Assembly: GCA_013397455.1 (NCBI GenBank)
Contig: VYZB01000748.1
Location: 6,018 to 70,017 of the forward strand
Source: Crotophaga sulcirostris
Taxonomy: Eukaryota; Chordata; Aves; Cuculiformes; Crotophagidae
Reading direction: 5' to 3'
Length of the DNA: 64,000 bases
The number at the start of each line of letters is the position of its first letter. Position 1 is the first letter of the stretch. The position numbers were made by a program, and so were the translations under genes. Shown piece after piece: positions 32,770 through 44,380 of the stretch. The notes under the pieces were generated by a model. It was not told the DNA's origin and did no database searches. It saw only the letters and a program-made list of their open reading frames with translations.

Positions 32770-32921
32770 ATGCCCAGGGAGGTGGTTGAGTCGTCATCCC
32801 TAGAGGTGTTTAAAAGACAAGTGGATGATGTGCTCAGAGTATGGTTTACCAGTGGGCAGGTACAGATGGACTCGATGATGTCGAAGGTCTTTTCCAACCA
32901 AGCTATTCTATGATTCTGTGA
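32770..32921 (+). mobile_element. CR1 fragment, type II
   Basis: 'cccagggaggtggttgagtc', 'gaggtgtttaaaagacaag' and 'ttttccaaccaagc', then 'attctatgattctgtga'. The usual ORF2 stop 'ctggtttag' appears as 'atggtttacc', so its TAG is mutated in this copy. Confidence 0.92.
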
Positions 32922-33782
32922 CCCCCTTGCAGATGTGGTGCCAGCCTGGGTCCTGGGGACTCATTGCCAGTGATGCAGTGCTGAGCTGGGAGTCCCAAGG
33001 CTTTGCAACTGTTGTAAAGAGATTTAATTTCTTCGTGTTCTCAGAGGTTCTGTGCTAATTCAGGGTTAAATGGACCCGAACAAAGGCAAGTTGGGGGAAA
33101 GCTTGGGAGAGACCAAGGGGATTTTGCCCCTGTGGGAGGAGGCTCATGAGGAAGCAGCTGGTGGTCTCATCCCTAGGTGAGAGTGAGTGGGGGGCATCAT
33201 GCAAAAAAAAGAGCTGTTCCAATGTGGATTGAGGGCATCTTGTGTGAGGAAATTCTGTCGCAAAATTAATTGAGGGTATCTCCATTTGGGTGCCAAAGAG
33301 TTAACCAGACTAGTAGAAAGGGGAGAAGAGTGATTAAAAAGCATGAATCACATCTTCATAGCATTCCTTGAAGGACTTCCAAAAGAATATGAGAAAGGAG
33401 GGAAGCATGGATGGGCTCCTCACATGCTCTAATCCTTGGCAAAGATCTGTGAAAGAGGCAGATGAGAGATTTCCTGTTTGGCAAAGAGCAGGGAACGGGA
33501 GATTAAATCAACCTGCTCCTCTCCCCGCTTCTAACGCAGTTTGAAAGATGCTTAAATATTTATTTAAAAAGAAGGAGGGGTAGGAAAAGAAAGAGGGGGA
33601 TACATAAAATTAAAATGTTCATTATCTCACAATTCATATTTCATAAGAGTTGTCATTACAGCTGGATAATGGATTTCCTGCCACAAATGTCTTTCCCAGT
33701 TCTGTGGGCCCAGCGTTTGCTGGGAAGGGCTGGGGACACCTGGTAGGTGAGAAGGCACAGATGCTGCTGAGATGTGGGAGTC
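32922..33782. other. Unique non-coding stretch
   Basis: No gene is recognised. 33540-33650 is A-rich. The minus-strand open frames at 33055-33344 have no recognisable domain. Confidence 0.5.
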
Positions 33783-34229
33783 AGAAGGACATTGAGGTGC
33801 TGGAGCGTGTCCAGAGAAGGGAATGGATGTGAGGAAGGGGTTGGAGAACAGGGGACCTGGGGTTGTTTAAACTGGAGAAGAGGAGGCTGAGGGGAGACCT
33901 CATCGCTCTCTGCAGCTCCTGGGAAAGGAGGTTGTGGTGAGGTGGGTGCTGGTCTTTTCTCCCAAATAACAAGTGATGGGGTGAGAGGAAATGGCCTCAA
34001 GTTGCACCAGGGGAGGTTTAGATTGGTTATTGCGAAAAATGTCTTTACTGAAAGGATTATCAGGCACTGGAAGAGGCTACCCATGGCAGTGGTTGAGTCT
34101 CCATCCCTGGATGTGTTTAAATTACAGGCAGGTGAGCTGCTCAGGGATCTAGTTTAGTAGTGGACAGGTAGGGTTGGACTTGATGATCTCGAAGGTCTTT
34201 TCTAAACAAACCATTCTATGTTTCTATGA
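33783..34229 (+). mobile_element. CR1 LINE fragment, type II, with ORF2 C-terminus
   Basis: Plus-strand frame 33942-34157 is the end of CR1 ORF2 ('[13 protein letters not shown]', 'RHWKRLPMAVVESPSLDVF') and stops at TAG 34155-34157. Upstream, 'gagaagaggaggctgagg' and 'gacctcatcgctctctgc' belong to the same gene but in another frame. The tail is type II with two octamers. Confidence 0.95.
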
Positions 34230-34902
34230 ATTCTTGCTTTCCTAGGACTGTTTGGCCCTGTCCTCATGCAGGGGAGGATGGGAGTGCTGGAGCTGAATTG
34301 CTGTACTGTGTTTGGGGATTGCTCTGGGTGCTCATGTAAAGCAGAGGGGTGGTGGCAGGCATGTCAGCAAGTTCTCAACTGCTGGCTGAGTCTGTATGCT
34401 TACTCTCCCCAGGATTGGCCCCGGGGGCTTGTCAGCTTTGCTTTGAAACAAAAGCTCGTGTTGAGCAAAATCCCAGGTCCGTTGGCTCCGAGAAGGCGCA
34501 GCGCAAGGGCTATTAAATATTAACATGGCAACAGCATTAGGAAACTGCAATGGAACTTAAGTGACTTTGAATGCGAAGCGCTGATTAACTGCTGGAGGGG
34601 ATTATTGAAGAGGTAAATGGGAAGCAACACAGGGAATTGCCTGATATGGATTGATCGGAGACCGGGAGGGGTTTATTAGACACGCTACCTGATGCTGTGT
34701 TCAGAGGGGTGGTTAGCTGAGCTACTTTGGCTCTCTCTTTCTATCAGCTTATTAGAAACCCCTGGGTAGTGAAATATCTCCAAATAAGATGAAGCTGTAT
34801 TTACTAATTTGTGAGGATTAGCAGGAATAGAATTATTAAGATCCCTATCGGAGGCTGTTGTGAGGTGTGTGGCTGCTTTCACTGGGGCTCATTCAATCAC
34901 TC
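34230..34902. other. Unique non-coding stretch
   Basis: 34500-34850 is AT-rich and non-repetitive ('gctattaaatattaac', 'gctgattaactgc', 'gaattattaagatcc'), perhaps a conserved block. No gene. Confidence 0.4.
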
Positions 34903-35170
34903 GACTACGGAATGGTCTGGGCTGGAAAGGACATTAAAGATCACCCAGTGCCACCCCTCTGCCATGGGGGCAACTCTCTCAGCCTGTCCTCATAGCAGAG
35001 GTGCTCCAGCCCTTGGATCATCTCCGTGGCCTCCTCTGGAGTTGCTCCAACAGCTCCAGGTCCTTCCTGTGCTCAGGACTCCAGAACTGGACACAGGGCT
35101 CCAGGTGGGGTCTCACCTGAGGGGAGCAGAGGGGCAGAATCCCCTCCCTTGCCCTGCTGGTCCCATTGCA
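34903..35170 (-). mobile_element. CR1 LINE fragment with internal deletion
   Basis: The 3' end ('acggaatggtctgggctgg') runs to 'ctctgccatggggg' and then jumps to 'caactctctcagcctgtcc', which in complete type I copies lies about 300 bp further 5'. It continues well into ORF2 ('gtgctccagcccttgg', 'ctcaggactccagaactgg', 'caggtggggtctcacctg'). Confidence 0.92.
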
Positions 35171-36484
35171 AAAGAGGGCGATGCACTTCTCTGCCTTTGC
35201 TCCAAGGCTTTTGGTTTGCACCTCTGGGAGAAACCCATGCCTTGTGTCTGTCTCTTGTGGGGTCCCCTTGCTGAAGAGGCCAGGTGAACATTTGGGGTGA
35301 GATGCTCCAGTGCTCCTGGGTGCTTTCTCTAGGTCCAAACTGAATCCAGGGCAGGGACGGAAAGGAAAGAATTGCCCCAGCTTTATAATAAATGTCTCTG
35401 GCAGCGACGGGTGGCTTTATTAACTCCATTTGTCTTCCACGGCCACACAAATAATGGCCATAAATCACCCAATCACCGACACTAATGGACAGAGCTCACG
35501 GGGACAGCCCAGCCCTGATCCCTGCCAGCTCGCGCTCTCCCCTGGGAGGGTGCAGACAGCAGAGCTCATCTTGGCTTTGGAAATTGGGGAAAAATAAGTT
35601 TGTTGCTAGGAGTGAAGTGGTGATTTTTTTGGAAAATAACACTGGGTTTCACGTGAGTGGATGTGAACCCGGCTCTAGGCTCTGCCATGCAACCTCCCAG
35701 GGAAACTGAGGCAGGGGGGGGGGATGCTGTGGCTGGTAATGTTATGGCAGGAGATGACTGGCAGCAAAATTCCCATTCCCGCTTGCACAAGTGGGCTTGT
35801 GGAGATGCAAGCTGATGGCCAAGGTGGTGAATTTGCTCCCTGGGCCACCGCGCTGCTCTTCCCTTGTTTTCTCTGGCTACAAAACTTCCACCCCCACCAC
35901 CCCTGTCAAAAATGTAAGTTTTTATGTTTGCTTTAATAGAAGAGTCTTGTTTTATTGATCTCAACCTGCATGCTGGCGTGGCCGTGCGCAGCATCAGAAG
36001 GCAGAGCGAGCAATCGATGGGGATGCCAGGGCTCAGCACTGCTCTGCTGCCTGGGCATTTCTCCACTCCTCACCATGGAGGGGGAAAGTTTGTCCCCCTG
36101 GCTCTGGGCATGAAACATCCTGTCTGCCTGGTGCTCCCAAGGACCCTCCTGGAACATCTGGCATGTAAATCCAGTTGCTCTTCTCCTCCAGAGGTGTAGA
36201 AGTTGGTTTCCCAGTTCACATTGAAAACAGGAGGTGATCCATCCCAGGCCGTGAGATTTAGAGGCTCAAAGCCTGGGGCCAGCAGTAATAGAAAGCTAAA
36301 AATGTTTTGTCATTGCTACAATTGGTTCTATTTCCACTTCTGTCCTATAAAAGAAATATAGATTTGATAATGGATTCACTGCTTATATTTAGTATTCCTA
36401 TGTCATCGGAAGAGAATCTTTTTTTGAGTTGTGAAAAAAGCCAGGAAGCAAAGTCAAGTTTCCAAATGCTGCCTTGGAAAACCT
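35171..36484. other. Unique non-coding stretch
   Basis: No gene is recognised. A 10-G run lies at 35714-35723. 36300-36420 is AT-rich. The 'gggaaactgaggca' near 35700 is a MIR-like word, but isolated. Confidence 0.5.
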
Positions 36485-36521
36485 TAGAATCATGGAATCG
36501 TTTGGGTTGGAAGGGATTTTG
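36485..36521 (-). mobile_element. CR1 tail, type I (about 37 bp)
   Basis: 'agaatcatggaatcg' and 'tttgggttggaaggga' only. This is the smallest recognisable CR1 piece in the window. Confidence 0.75.
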
Positions 36522-38102
36522 CCCTTCTCCTGTTCCTCAGCCCATCAGCCAAAGCATGGGGTTATGAGGACAAGGACCACAGCTGTTTGGTGTGATGCCT
36601 CCAGACACCGATCTGCAGAGATTCTGCTTCTTGCAGACCCATGCTTGTTATTTAGTGCTACTTTTGGGGTGATGGATAATGGGAAACACAGTCCCTAACC
36701 GCAGCCATCAGTCTTTGTGGGACCCAGGGAAAGGAGTGAAGGGAGGGGGACAGAGCAGGCACCTTATCTGTCTATTTATCTCTCTGCTTTTCTGGCCAAG
36801 GAAACCCTGATTTAGGTGGCAAGGTTCCACCTTTTTAGATCTGGATGAATGAGACTTCAAGGGAGGATTTTATTTCATCTGTATTTCTTTTATTACCTCG
36901 CCATATCATACCCCTGTCCTTCTACAGCATTAATCATTCTCGTTCCTCCTCCAAGATCACTCGTCTTTCTAATTCCCTGATGTCTTTTTTTCAGCTGCAG
37001 AGCCATGAACATAGTGGGTATAATGCAGATCCAGGGACTCAGAGATGGTTTTCTCTGCTCAACTCTGCCTACTTCTACTTTTGGTTGCAAATGCTTTTTG
37101 CTCCTGCCTGCGGTCCCCAGTTCCCGGTGCTGAGCAGCCACAAAGCAGAGGAGCTGCAAATGGATTTGCAGCAGCTCATTTCAGTAAATGTAGCTGTGGA
37201 GTGCTCTGGGGACCTGTGAGAGTCCTGCTGGACACCACTGGGTCCCTGCTTCTGGAAAGGGCGAGCTGGATACGGCCCCCATCCCTCAGGAGCTTTGATT
37301 TCTCAGCTCAGGCAATTTTGTTTCCTGAGCTGGAGCACAGGACAGGGGGATCGTGAGGATGTAGCCCAGACAGAGGACAGCACAGTTCCTACACCAGCGT
37401 GTGATGTGAAGCATTAAAACATCCCAGATAACTCCCCTTGGTCCACCTCAATCAACAAATCCTCCCTGGTCGTAGCCAGCCCAGGTACTTCTGCTGTGCC
37501 TTTGGGTACCAGGGAACCTCTCTGCTTTATGTGCCTCTTGTAAAGTGTCAAAAGAATTATTATATCTAAAATCAAAGACCCTCCCAGCAGGTTGTGGGGA
37601 GGGGATGCTGGGAGCCCTGCAGGGATGGCTCTTCTGAAAGGATCCCGCAGATGGATTGCATCGGAAACCCCGAGCACTGACAATGGGGTTTGTTTTACAC
37701 TTGGTTTTATTAGCACCCATTCTGCTCCGGAGCTGAAGATCCCCAGGATGAAAGTGCATCTCTGAAAGCCTCAGCTCTTTCCCCCCTAATTAAAGTTCAA
37801 GGCAGCGATCCACGCGCCTGAGCCTTCCAAGGGCTCCTGCAGGAAAAGCAACCTTGACATCCCTGGTATTTCTAAGTTTAGAAATAAACCCTGCCATGAC
37901 CAAGAACTGCAACTTTTCCCTGAAACATAAACAAGTGAGAGGAGACAAAGATCTCTCAGCCCCCACCGTGTATCAGAGACCTGCTTTAACATCAGGGTCT
38001 TCAAAAGAAGTTTCCTCCCCAGGGCTGGCAGGAGCAGGGCTCTGCAGGGGCAGGACAGGCTTCTCCCCATCCATTGCTGGGGGCATCTGCTTCTCCTGGA
38101 GA
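36522..38102. other. Unique non-coding stretch
   Basis: No gene is recognised. 36840-36980 is pyrimidine-rich. Several 90-120-codon open frames on both strands overlap each other and look random. Confidence 0.5.
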
Positions 38103-38580
38103 CATGGGATGGGTTGGGTTGGAAGGGACCTCAAAACCCATCCAGTTCCACCCCCCTGCCATGGGCAGGGACACCTCCCACTGGGTCAGGGGGCTCCAAG
38201 CCCCATCCAACCTGGCCTGGAACACCTCCAGGGATGGGGCAGCCACCACTGCTCTGGGCAACCTGGGCCAGGGCCTCCCCACCCTCACAGCAAAACATTT
38301 CTCCCTAAGATCTCATTAAATTCTCCCCTCTTGCAGCTGAAAACCATTCCCCCTCGTCCCATCCCTGCACTCCCTGATCAAGAGCCCCTCCCCAGCTTTC
38401 CTGGAGCCCCTTTCAGCACTGGAGGCTGCCCTAAGGTCTCCCCAGAACCTTCTCTTCTCCAGGCTGAACAACCCCAACTCTCTCAGCCTGTTCTTGCACA
38501 GGTGGTGCCCCAGCCCTCGGATCATCTTTGTGACCTCCTCTGGACTTGCTCCAACAGATCCATGTCCTTCCTCTTGTTCC
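38103..38580 (-). mobile_element. CR1 LINE fragment, type I, young and most complete type I copy
   Basis: About 478 bp from 'gatgggttgggttggaag' to 'ccaacagatccatgtcc'. 38154-38302 is identical over 149 bp to 19433-19581. The minus strand carries ORF2-derived words '[16 protein letters not shown]' (38316-38591). It serves as the reference for measuring deletions and the assembly gap in other copies. The terminal octamer is lost or diverged. Confidence 0.97.
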
Positions 38581-39301
38581 CCACCCTCCACTCACCCTTG
38601 TGTTGTTTTGCTCTCCTTGTCCCACCGATTCCATTCCATCCCAGCCTTTCCCCCTTGGAAAGTGGAAGGTGACAGACCCCCATGGGACCCGGTGCCTCTT
38701 GCCCTGTGCCTGCAGGATGCCTCTCGTTCCCCTGCTCAGGCACTCAGCTCCCTGTGCACTTCTCTCCCCTGTAATTTTTCTTTGGGTAATCATGCTTGAA
38801 AAAATGTCTTACATGTAGATCTCTGTAGAATAGGAAAAAAAAATGTTGAGTGGGTGGTTTCAGAGGGAAATAAAGGAGTTTGTTCTTGGTGCCAGTTAAT
38901 GAAATTAGAAAATGGAGAAGAGCTTGCCTAATATCACACAGGGAAAGATAAAACGCATTTTAAAAAATCACAATGCTGCAGCTCTCTCAGAATGTCAAAA
39001 TATTACATTTTTTTTGGATGATAAAGATGGAAGAAATAGCTGGGTTTCAATTTCAGGTGCCACATCATATCTCTTCCCCTCTATAATTTTTATTAAAATG
39101 TGAATGTTCCAGGAAGTCATTATGTCAGCTTTATTATGTTTGCATAGGAAATAAAAAGTTTATTTGAGGGAAGTGCGTAGGAACAAGGTCTGCGTGTGCT
39201 GAGGGTTGGGAGAGCGGGGTGGGCGGTGGTTGGTCCACCCTCTCACCCAGTGGGACCCTGGCCACCAGGGCAGAGGATTCAGCAGCTCTTGGGTTTCTAT
39301 G
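38581..39301. other. Unique stretch with possible MIR relic
   Basis: 38870-39170 is AT-rich and non-repetitive. At 38905-38945 'aatggagaagagcttgcct' followed by 'atatcacacaggga' resembles the MIR core, weakly. No gene. Confidence 0.45.
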
Positions 39302-39351
39302 CAGTGTGGATCCATGTATCCAGTGTGGATCCATGTATCCAGTGTGGATCC
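39302..39351. repeat. 19-bp tandem repeat, 2.6 units
   Basis: The unit 'cagtgtggatccatgtatc' at 39302-39320 is repeated exactly at 39321-39339, then partially (12 bases) at 39340-39351. Confidence 0.93.
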
Positions 39352-41201
39352 CTGCCCCTAGCACAGATGCTCCATGGGGAACGGTCGCGCACGGGATGTG
39401 CAAAAGGCTCAGCGGTACAAACCCCTCGCTGCGCGTCGGCGCTCGATGGTTGCAGAAGGTTGCGTTTGAAAGCCGATACAGCATTGAGAGCTCCTTTCAT
39501 TTGTGATATGGATGCTCTCCCACTCAGCCAGGTCCCTGCTGACCCCATGGGGTGCCCAAAACAGATCTGTCTGTCCAGAGCTTTCTTTTCCTTTTCCCTT
39601 CCCCTGACAGAGGTGTCGAGCCCCGGACACCGTTTGCCAAAGGACACTGGTGATGAGATATAAAGCTTTTAGCAGCAATGGCTGGAAGACACAGGCTGCC
39701 ACATTCACATGAGAAGTTAGGTCCATTTGAGGTGTTTATTGCAGGGAGGGTGATGAATTGGCTCAAACCCCTGGGAAGCAGGAGGTTTTCTCCACATCAA
39801 GCTCTCTCCAGAAAGGTCGCTTTTGCCAAACGCACCCTATTAAGCTCAATTGTGGGGCAGCAGATGAGATTGAAGGCTCTGTGATCCGGAGCAGGTCAGC
39901 CCCTGGGTGCTGCTCTTCCCTTCTGGTTTGAAAGGCAACGCATCACTGAATGTCACGGGTGCTAATTCAGGGCAGATTCATAACATCTGAGAGTTGGTGT
40001 GGGAGGAGGGGGGTGGATTTCCAACCCCATGGTCTCCAGTAAGGCTCGGTTCAACCCTCTTTCAGTGGCTGCAGTAGAGAGGGAAAATAGCAGCCAGCCT
40101 TGCATCACCCACGGTGCCCACTTACAGCCTTAAAACAGGTCCTGAACCTCAAAAAGACTCTAATTATTGCAGCCACTGCTGTGCATCTGCCAGCTCGGAT
40201 AGGAGGGAGATCCCTGCTGTCAGGGCCGTGGGGAAAGGGATGCTCAGCCCCAGCCCACGACTGTCCCTTTGCAGCACCGCAGATCTCAAAGCCAAGTCTG
40301 GAAATAACAGCCTGGCTGCAAAAGCTGAGCCTATCGGTGGGATTTTGGAGGGGAAGCAAGGGAAGCTGAGTTCGTGCAAGGGCCTGATAAACTCCTACAT
40401 ATTGTATATGGGTGTGAATAGTGTCTGTGTGGTGCTTCTGTGGCTCCTGCAGAGCCAGGTGCTGGAAAATACATGCTTCAAAAAGAGCATTTTACTTCCC
40501 AGTGCGTGGTGTGAAGCTGCAGTGCTGCAGCCTTTCCCTCTGTGCCACCAAAGGAGCAGGTCTGTGTTGGGTTGGCACAGTGAGGAGGGGAATCTGTCCC
40601 TGGCAGAGCTCTGTTCCAAGGGGCTTAGAGCTCTTTTTACACAGCTAAACTTGCAAACACCAAGCTGGGACAGGGTGGGCTGGGGGCTTCTGCAGCTCAG
40701 CCTGTCTGAAAAGGGTTGGAAAACACCCTCCAAGCAGACATAAATGGGCATGAAGTGAGGATGTCAGGAATTGGCATCCCAGGATCAGCACAGGTCCCTA
40801 ATTGCTGCTTCTGTTGAAGGTAAAATCCTTCCATGAAAGTATTTGTGGGTCTTGGCCGCAATAATGCAAAAGGACAGCTCGGTGCTCCTAAACTACTGTA
40901 TAAATTGTTGAGTCTGTGAGCTGTAATATTAGCTTTTAAATTTAATAGCATTTAGAAATAAGTCGTATGTTTCTGTGAGATTTACTTGCACAATTAGAAG
41001 CCTGGAGGAATATTTTTTTTTTTTAATTCAAAGCATTTTCATAAAAGCTTTCGGAAGAAGAGGGAGAAATAGCGACATTTTAACTCCTCTTTTTTAGTTC
41101 ATAAATAAAGTCTTTAAACTGGATAATTTTGGAGGAAACTTTCTGATAGCCATTAAAGGAACACAGCCACAGCTGGAGAAATGACAGTAGAAATACAGTC
41201 A
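39352..41201. other. Unique non-coding stretch
   Basis: No gene is recognised. The 209-codon plus-strand frame at 40114-40743 has no domain and overlaps minus-strand frames of 84-118 codons. 40900-41160 is AT-rich with a 12-T run at about 41013-41024. Confidence 0.5.
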
Positions 41202-41433
41202 TCGAATCATAGAATGGTTTGGGTTGGAAGGGAACTCCAAGCTCATCCAGTCCAACTGTCAGCACAACTCCATGGTGCCTGTTAAACCATGTCCCAGAGC
41301 ACCATGGCCACAGGTTCTTTGAGCCCCTCAGAAAGGGACAATCCCCTCCCTGCTCCTGCTGGCCACACCATGGCTGATCCAAGCCAGGATGCTCTTGGTC
41401 TTCTTAGCCACCTTGGCCACTGCTGGCTCACAT
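41202..41433 (-). mobile_element. CR1 LINE fragment with internal deletion
   Basis: The 3' end 'aatcatagaatggtttggg' runs to 'tctttgagcccctcag' and then jumps to ORF2 sequence ('ctccctgctcctgctgg', 'gccaggatgctcttggtc', 'gccaccttggccac'). Several hundred bases of a normal copy are missing. The wording before the junction ('ctgttaaaccatgtcccag') is type III-like. Confidence 0.9.
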
Positions 41434-42896
41434 TCAGAAAAAAAGAAGATTTTAGGGGCTCTCTGCAAATACGGGTGTGTTTCTGTTGATGGGCTGAGTG
41501 CCAGGAGCCTTCATCCCTCTCCATCCCACCCTCATCCCCGTTTCCCCCCAGCAGGGAGCTGCCCCCCTCGTTGAGGATAAGCTGAGCAGCCGTTAAAGTG
41601 AGGAATCACCAGCAGCACGGCTTATTTTAAATCTTTAATAGATGTATTACCTCACATTAAGGCTTCATCATCTCCCTCCCTGTAAGCACAAAGAGAGCAT
41701 CCATCACAATTAGTGTAACATCCCAAAAGGCATAAAGAAGATGGACGGGAGTGCTGGAGGGAGGCAAGGAGTGCCGTGCATCGCTTCCTGGGGGCACAGC
41801 TCCCTGGCAAACCTCCCTCTGGGTTCCTGGGACGTTGGCAGGTGGGCACTAAGGGTACCAGGCATGATGCGATGCTGCACGCGTGTGTTTACCGCTGTGT
41901 CCTCTGCCTTCCCACCTCTCTGATGTTTTCTGTAAAGCCCTGCTGCCTGCAGTTATGCTGTTGTGGCAGAAACTCTGCTTCTATTAAATAGTCATCATCA
42001 TAATAAAAAATAACAGTAAGTTTCCAGTCCTTATGATTCCCATTAAAAGCCAGAAATACGACCCGTGTCTCCTAAACCAGGAGGAAAGGAAAATGCAAAT
42101 CACAGTTTATAATTGTTATAAAAAGTCTCACATCTTTACGACTGAATTCATTGGGTTTGAGGGGCGAAGAGAGGCAAGGAAGGAGGCTGATTCCTTCTCT
42201 TATGGGTTCTTCTCCTTGTTTCTGCACCCCTTGTGACTCAGAGCTGGGTTTGTTTTTGTGCCCTGGATGCAGCCAGGACCCATCCGACACCACGAGCATC
42301 TGCAACTCTGGTCCCAAAACCACTCACTGTGAAACAGGGAGATGAGACCAAGAGCAGGAGAAAAGACAAGTTTTGATTTCTGCAAGGTCTGACTTTTCAA
42401 GGGCTTCATAAGCAGGAAAAGTCAAAAAAACCCTCCCCCCAGATCTCAGATTTCTGTATCTTTATCCCAGGTTTACTCTAATGATGCTTCTCTCCTGATC
42501 CTGGGGTCTGTAGGAGGGTAGAGAGAGAAGCTTCTCAGAAGCTTTGCTAAGCCCTGGATCCCAGGCAGGAATATGAAACATTAAGGAGCAGCTAACGAGA
42601 GGAGAATGGAAAGGAAGTTTTTCCCAGCAGAGATGAGCAGAGCTGTGAACAGAAAAACACCCAGAGGCGCTCAGGAAAGAACCAGCAGTTGGAAGATGCG
42701 GGTGGTGGGGATTCTGCACCTTCCTCTGCCTTGTTGTCTCCTGGCACTGCCAGGCAAAGCCCCAAGGCTGGTGGAGGGGTCGGTTTAGTGAAGAAGAGAG
42801 GGTTGTGGGGCTGCAAACCCCTGGGGTCCTCAGCAGTGGAACCCTTCACCTTCCTCTGCAGATGGGCTCAGGACCTCCACCTTCCCGTCAGAGAGA
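41434..42896. other. Unique non-coding stretch
   Basis: 41580-41680 is AT-rich ('cttattttaaatctttaatag') and 41970-42160 likewise. Either could be conserved non-coding DNA. No gene is recognised. Confidence 0.45.
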
Positions 42897-42970
42897 TCAT
42901 AGAAGGGTTTGGGTTGGGAAGGATCATAACCCCATCTAGTCCCAACCTCCCTGCCAGGGGCAGGGACACA
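42897..42970 (-). mobile_element. CR1 tail, type I (about 74 bp)
   Basis: 'tcatagaagggtttgggttg' and 'cctgccaggggcaggg' with several mismatches. 5'-truncated at 'acac'. Confidence 0.85.
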
Positions 42971-44027
42971 AAGATGAGGGCATCGGCGTTTCAAACGGGA
43001 GCTAAAGGAACAAATAACCTTTGTCTTGTTAATTTAGAGTTTTTGGTAAGCTGGGAACAGGCTTCATCCGATGAGGGCTGCAGTATTATAGCGGAGCATG
43101 TCATCACGTCCTCAAAGCTTAAATGAATAAAAAGCAATTAAAGTTCCCAGACCTGCTGATCTGTACATGGCCTTCTCCCCTCCCACCGGTTTTTGTGTAG
43201 GTCTGATCCATTAAAGAAACTAATTACTTTCTTTTTACATGTGTAGAATAGCTGAGGTGGGACCTGAATGGGTAAAGCCCCGACTCATTGACCCCTTTGA
43301 CTCAATACCAGCGCAGACCAGAATTAGTTTTCTTCATGAAGTTTCTCCTTCTTGCCAAGCCGGTGAGAGGAAGAGGAGCCAAGTCCTGATCATACCTCCA
43401 GGAATTCAAAATAGGTCTCCAATCCCTGCAAAATAAACCCATGCAAAGCACCACAGGGGTAGGGCTGGAAGCAGGCGCCTCGCGTGGCAGGGTGGGAGCG
43501 TCCCTGCTGGCACGGGGCTGTGGGAGCCCCAGGAAGGCAGAGGGGAGCCCTCATGCAGGTAAATTTTTAATCAAAGGTGGCATTACCGACGCCCCTGGGT
43601 TTGCAGTGCTCTTTTATCTCTGTTGAAATGCTTCGAGCTGGAAGGATCCCCTCTCCCTGACCTGTATGATTTATACATCTGTAGGCAGGCAGCAGCCAAG
43701 GGGTGAAATGCCAGCGGGCGGGGAGGGGGGGCAGATGGATGGATTCCTGCTGCTTTTTGACATCCCTGCTCTCATCCCTGTGCCGTGCTCCCATCCCAGC
43801 TCTGCTCACCCACCCTTAGCAGTTCACAATGGATTGCCTCATTTTTCCTCTTATTTTTGAACGCAGAGCTCTGGTGCAGCTTGCTCGGCCGGGAATTCCA
43901 GCCGCGATCAGGGAATGAAGTGTGAGAAATCAGGGCTTTATAGCCCAGACCAGCATTTGCATCAGCATTGCAGGCTTGAAGGCTTTGCAAGGGGCTACAT
44001 TTGAAACTTCTTTGTGTTTTCCTTCCC
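42971..44027. promoter_or_regulatory. Unique block, possible conserved non-coding DNA (42980-43340)
   Basis: 42980-43340 is AT-rich and non-repetitive with retained CpGs ('cttgttaatttagag', 'gcaattaaagttccc', 'aaactaattactttc', 'gcagtattatagcgg'). 43440-43560 is GC-rich. No gene. Confidence 0.3.
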
Positions 44028-44316
44028 TCATAGAATCATGGAATGGTTTGGGTTGGAAGGGGCCACAAAGCCCATATAGTTCCAACCCCCTGCCATGGGC
44101 AGGGACACCTCCCACTGGATCAGGGGGCTCCAAGCCCCATCCAACCTGGCCTTGAACACCTCCAGGGGTGGGGCAGCCACCACTGCTCTGGGCAACCTGG
44201 GCCAGGGCCTCCCCACCCTCACAGCAAAACATTTCTCCCTAAGATCTCATCTCAATCTCCCCTCTTCCAGCTCAAAACCCTTCTCCCTCATCCCATCCCT
44301 GCACCCCTTGATCTAG
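44028..44316 (-). mobile_element. CR1 LINE fragment, type I
   Basis: Near-consensus copy from 'catagaatcatggaatgg' to 'ctgcaccccttgatc'. It is followed at once by a plus-strand type IV tail, so the two 3' ends face outward. Confidence 0.95.
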
Positions 44317-44319
44317 AGA

Positions 44320-44380
44320 CCCCTTATAGGTTGGACTTGATGATCTCAGAGATCCTTTCCAACCTTGTGATACTGCGAAA
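44320..44380 (+). mobile_element. CR1 tail, type IV (about 60 bp)
   Basis: 'cttataggttggacttg', 'ctcagagatcctttcc', then 'gtgatactgcgaaac'. It is truncated at nearly the same base as the type IV tail at 15587. Confidence 0.85.

Noticed and set aside
38494..38818. Several overlapping 64-272-codon frames around 37854-38818
   Set aside because: They overlap a CR1 copy on both strands and have no domain outside it.
40114..40743. 209-codon plus-strand frame
   Set aside because: No recognisable domain, overlapped by long minus-strand frames. Looks like chance.
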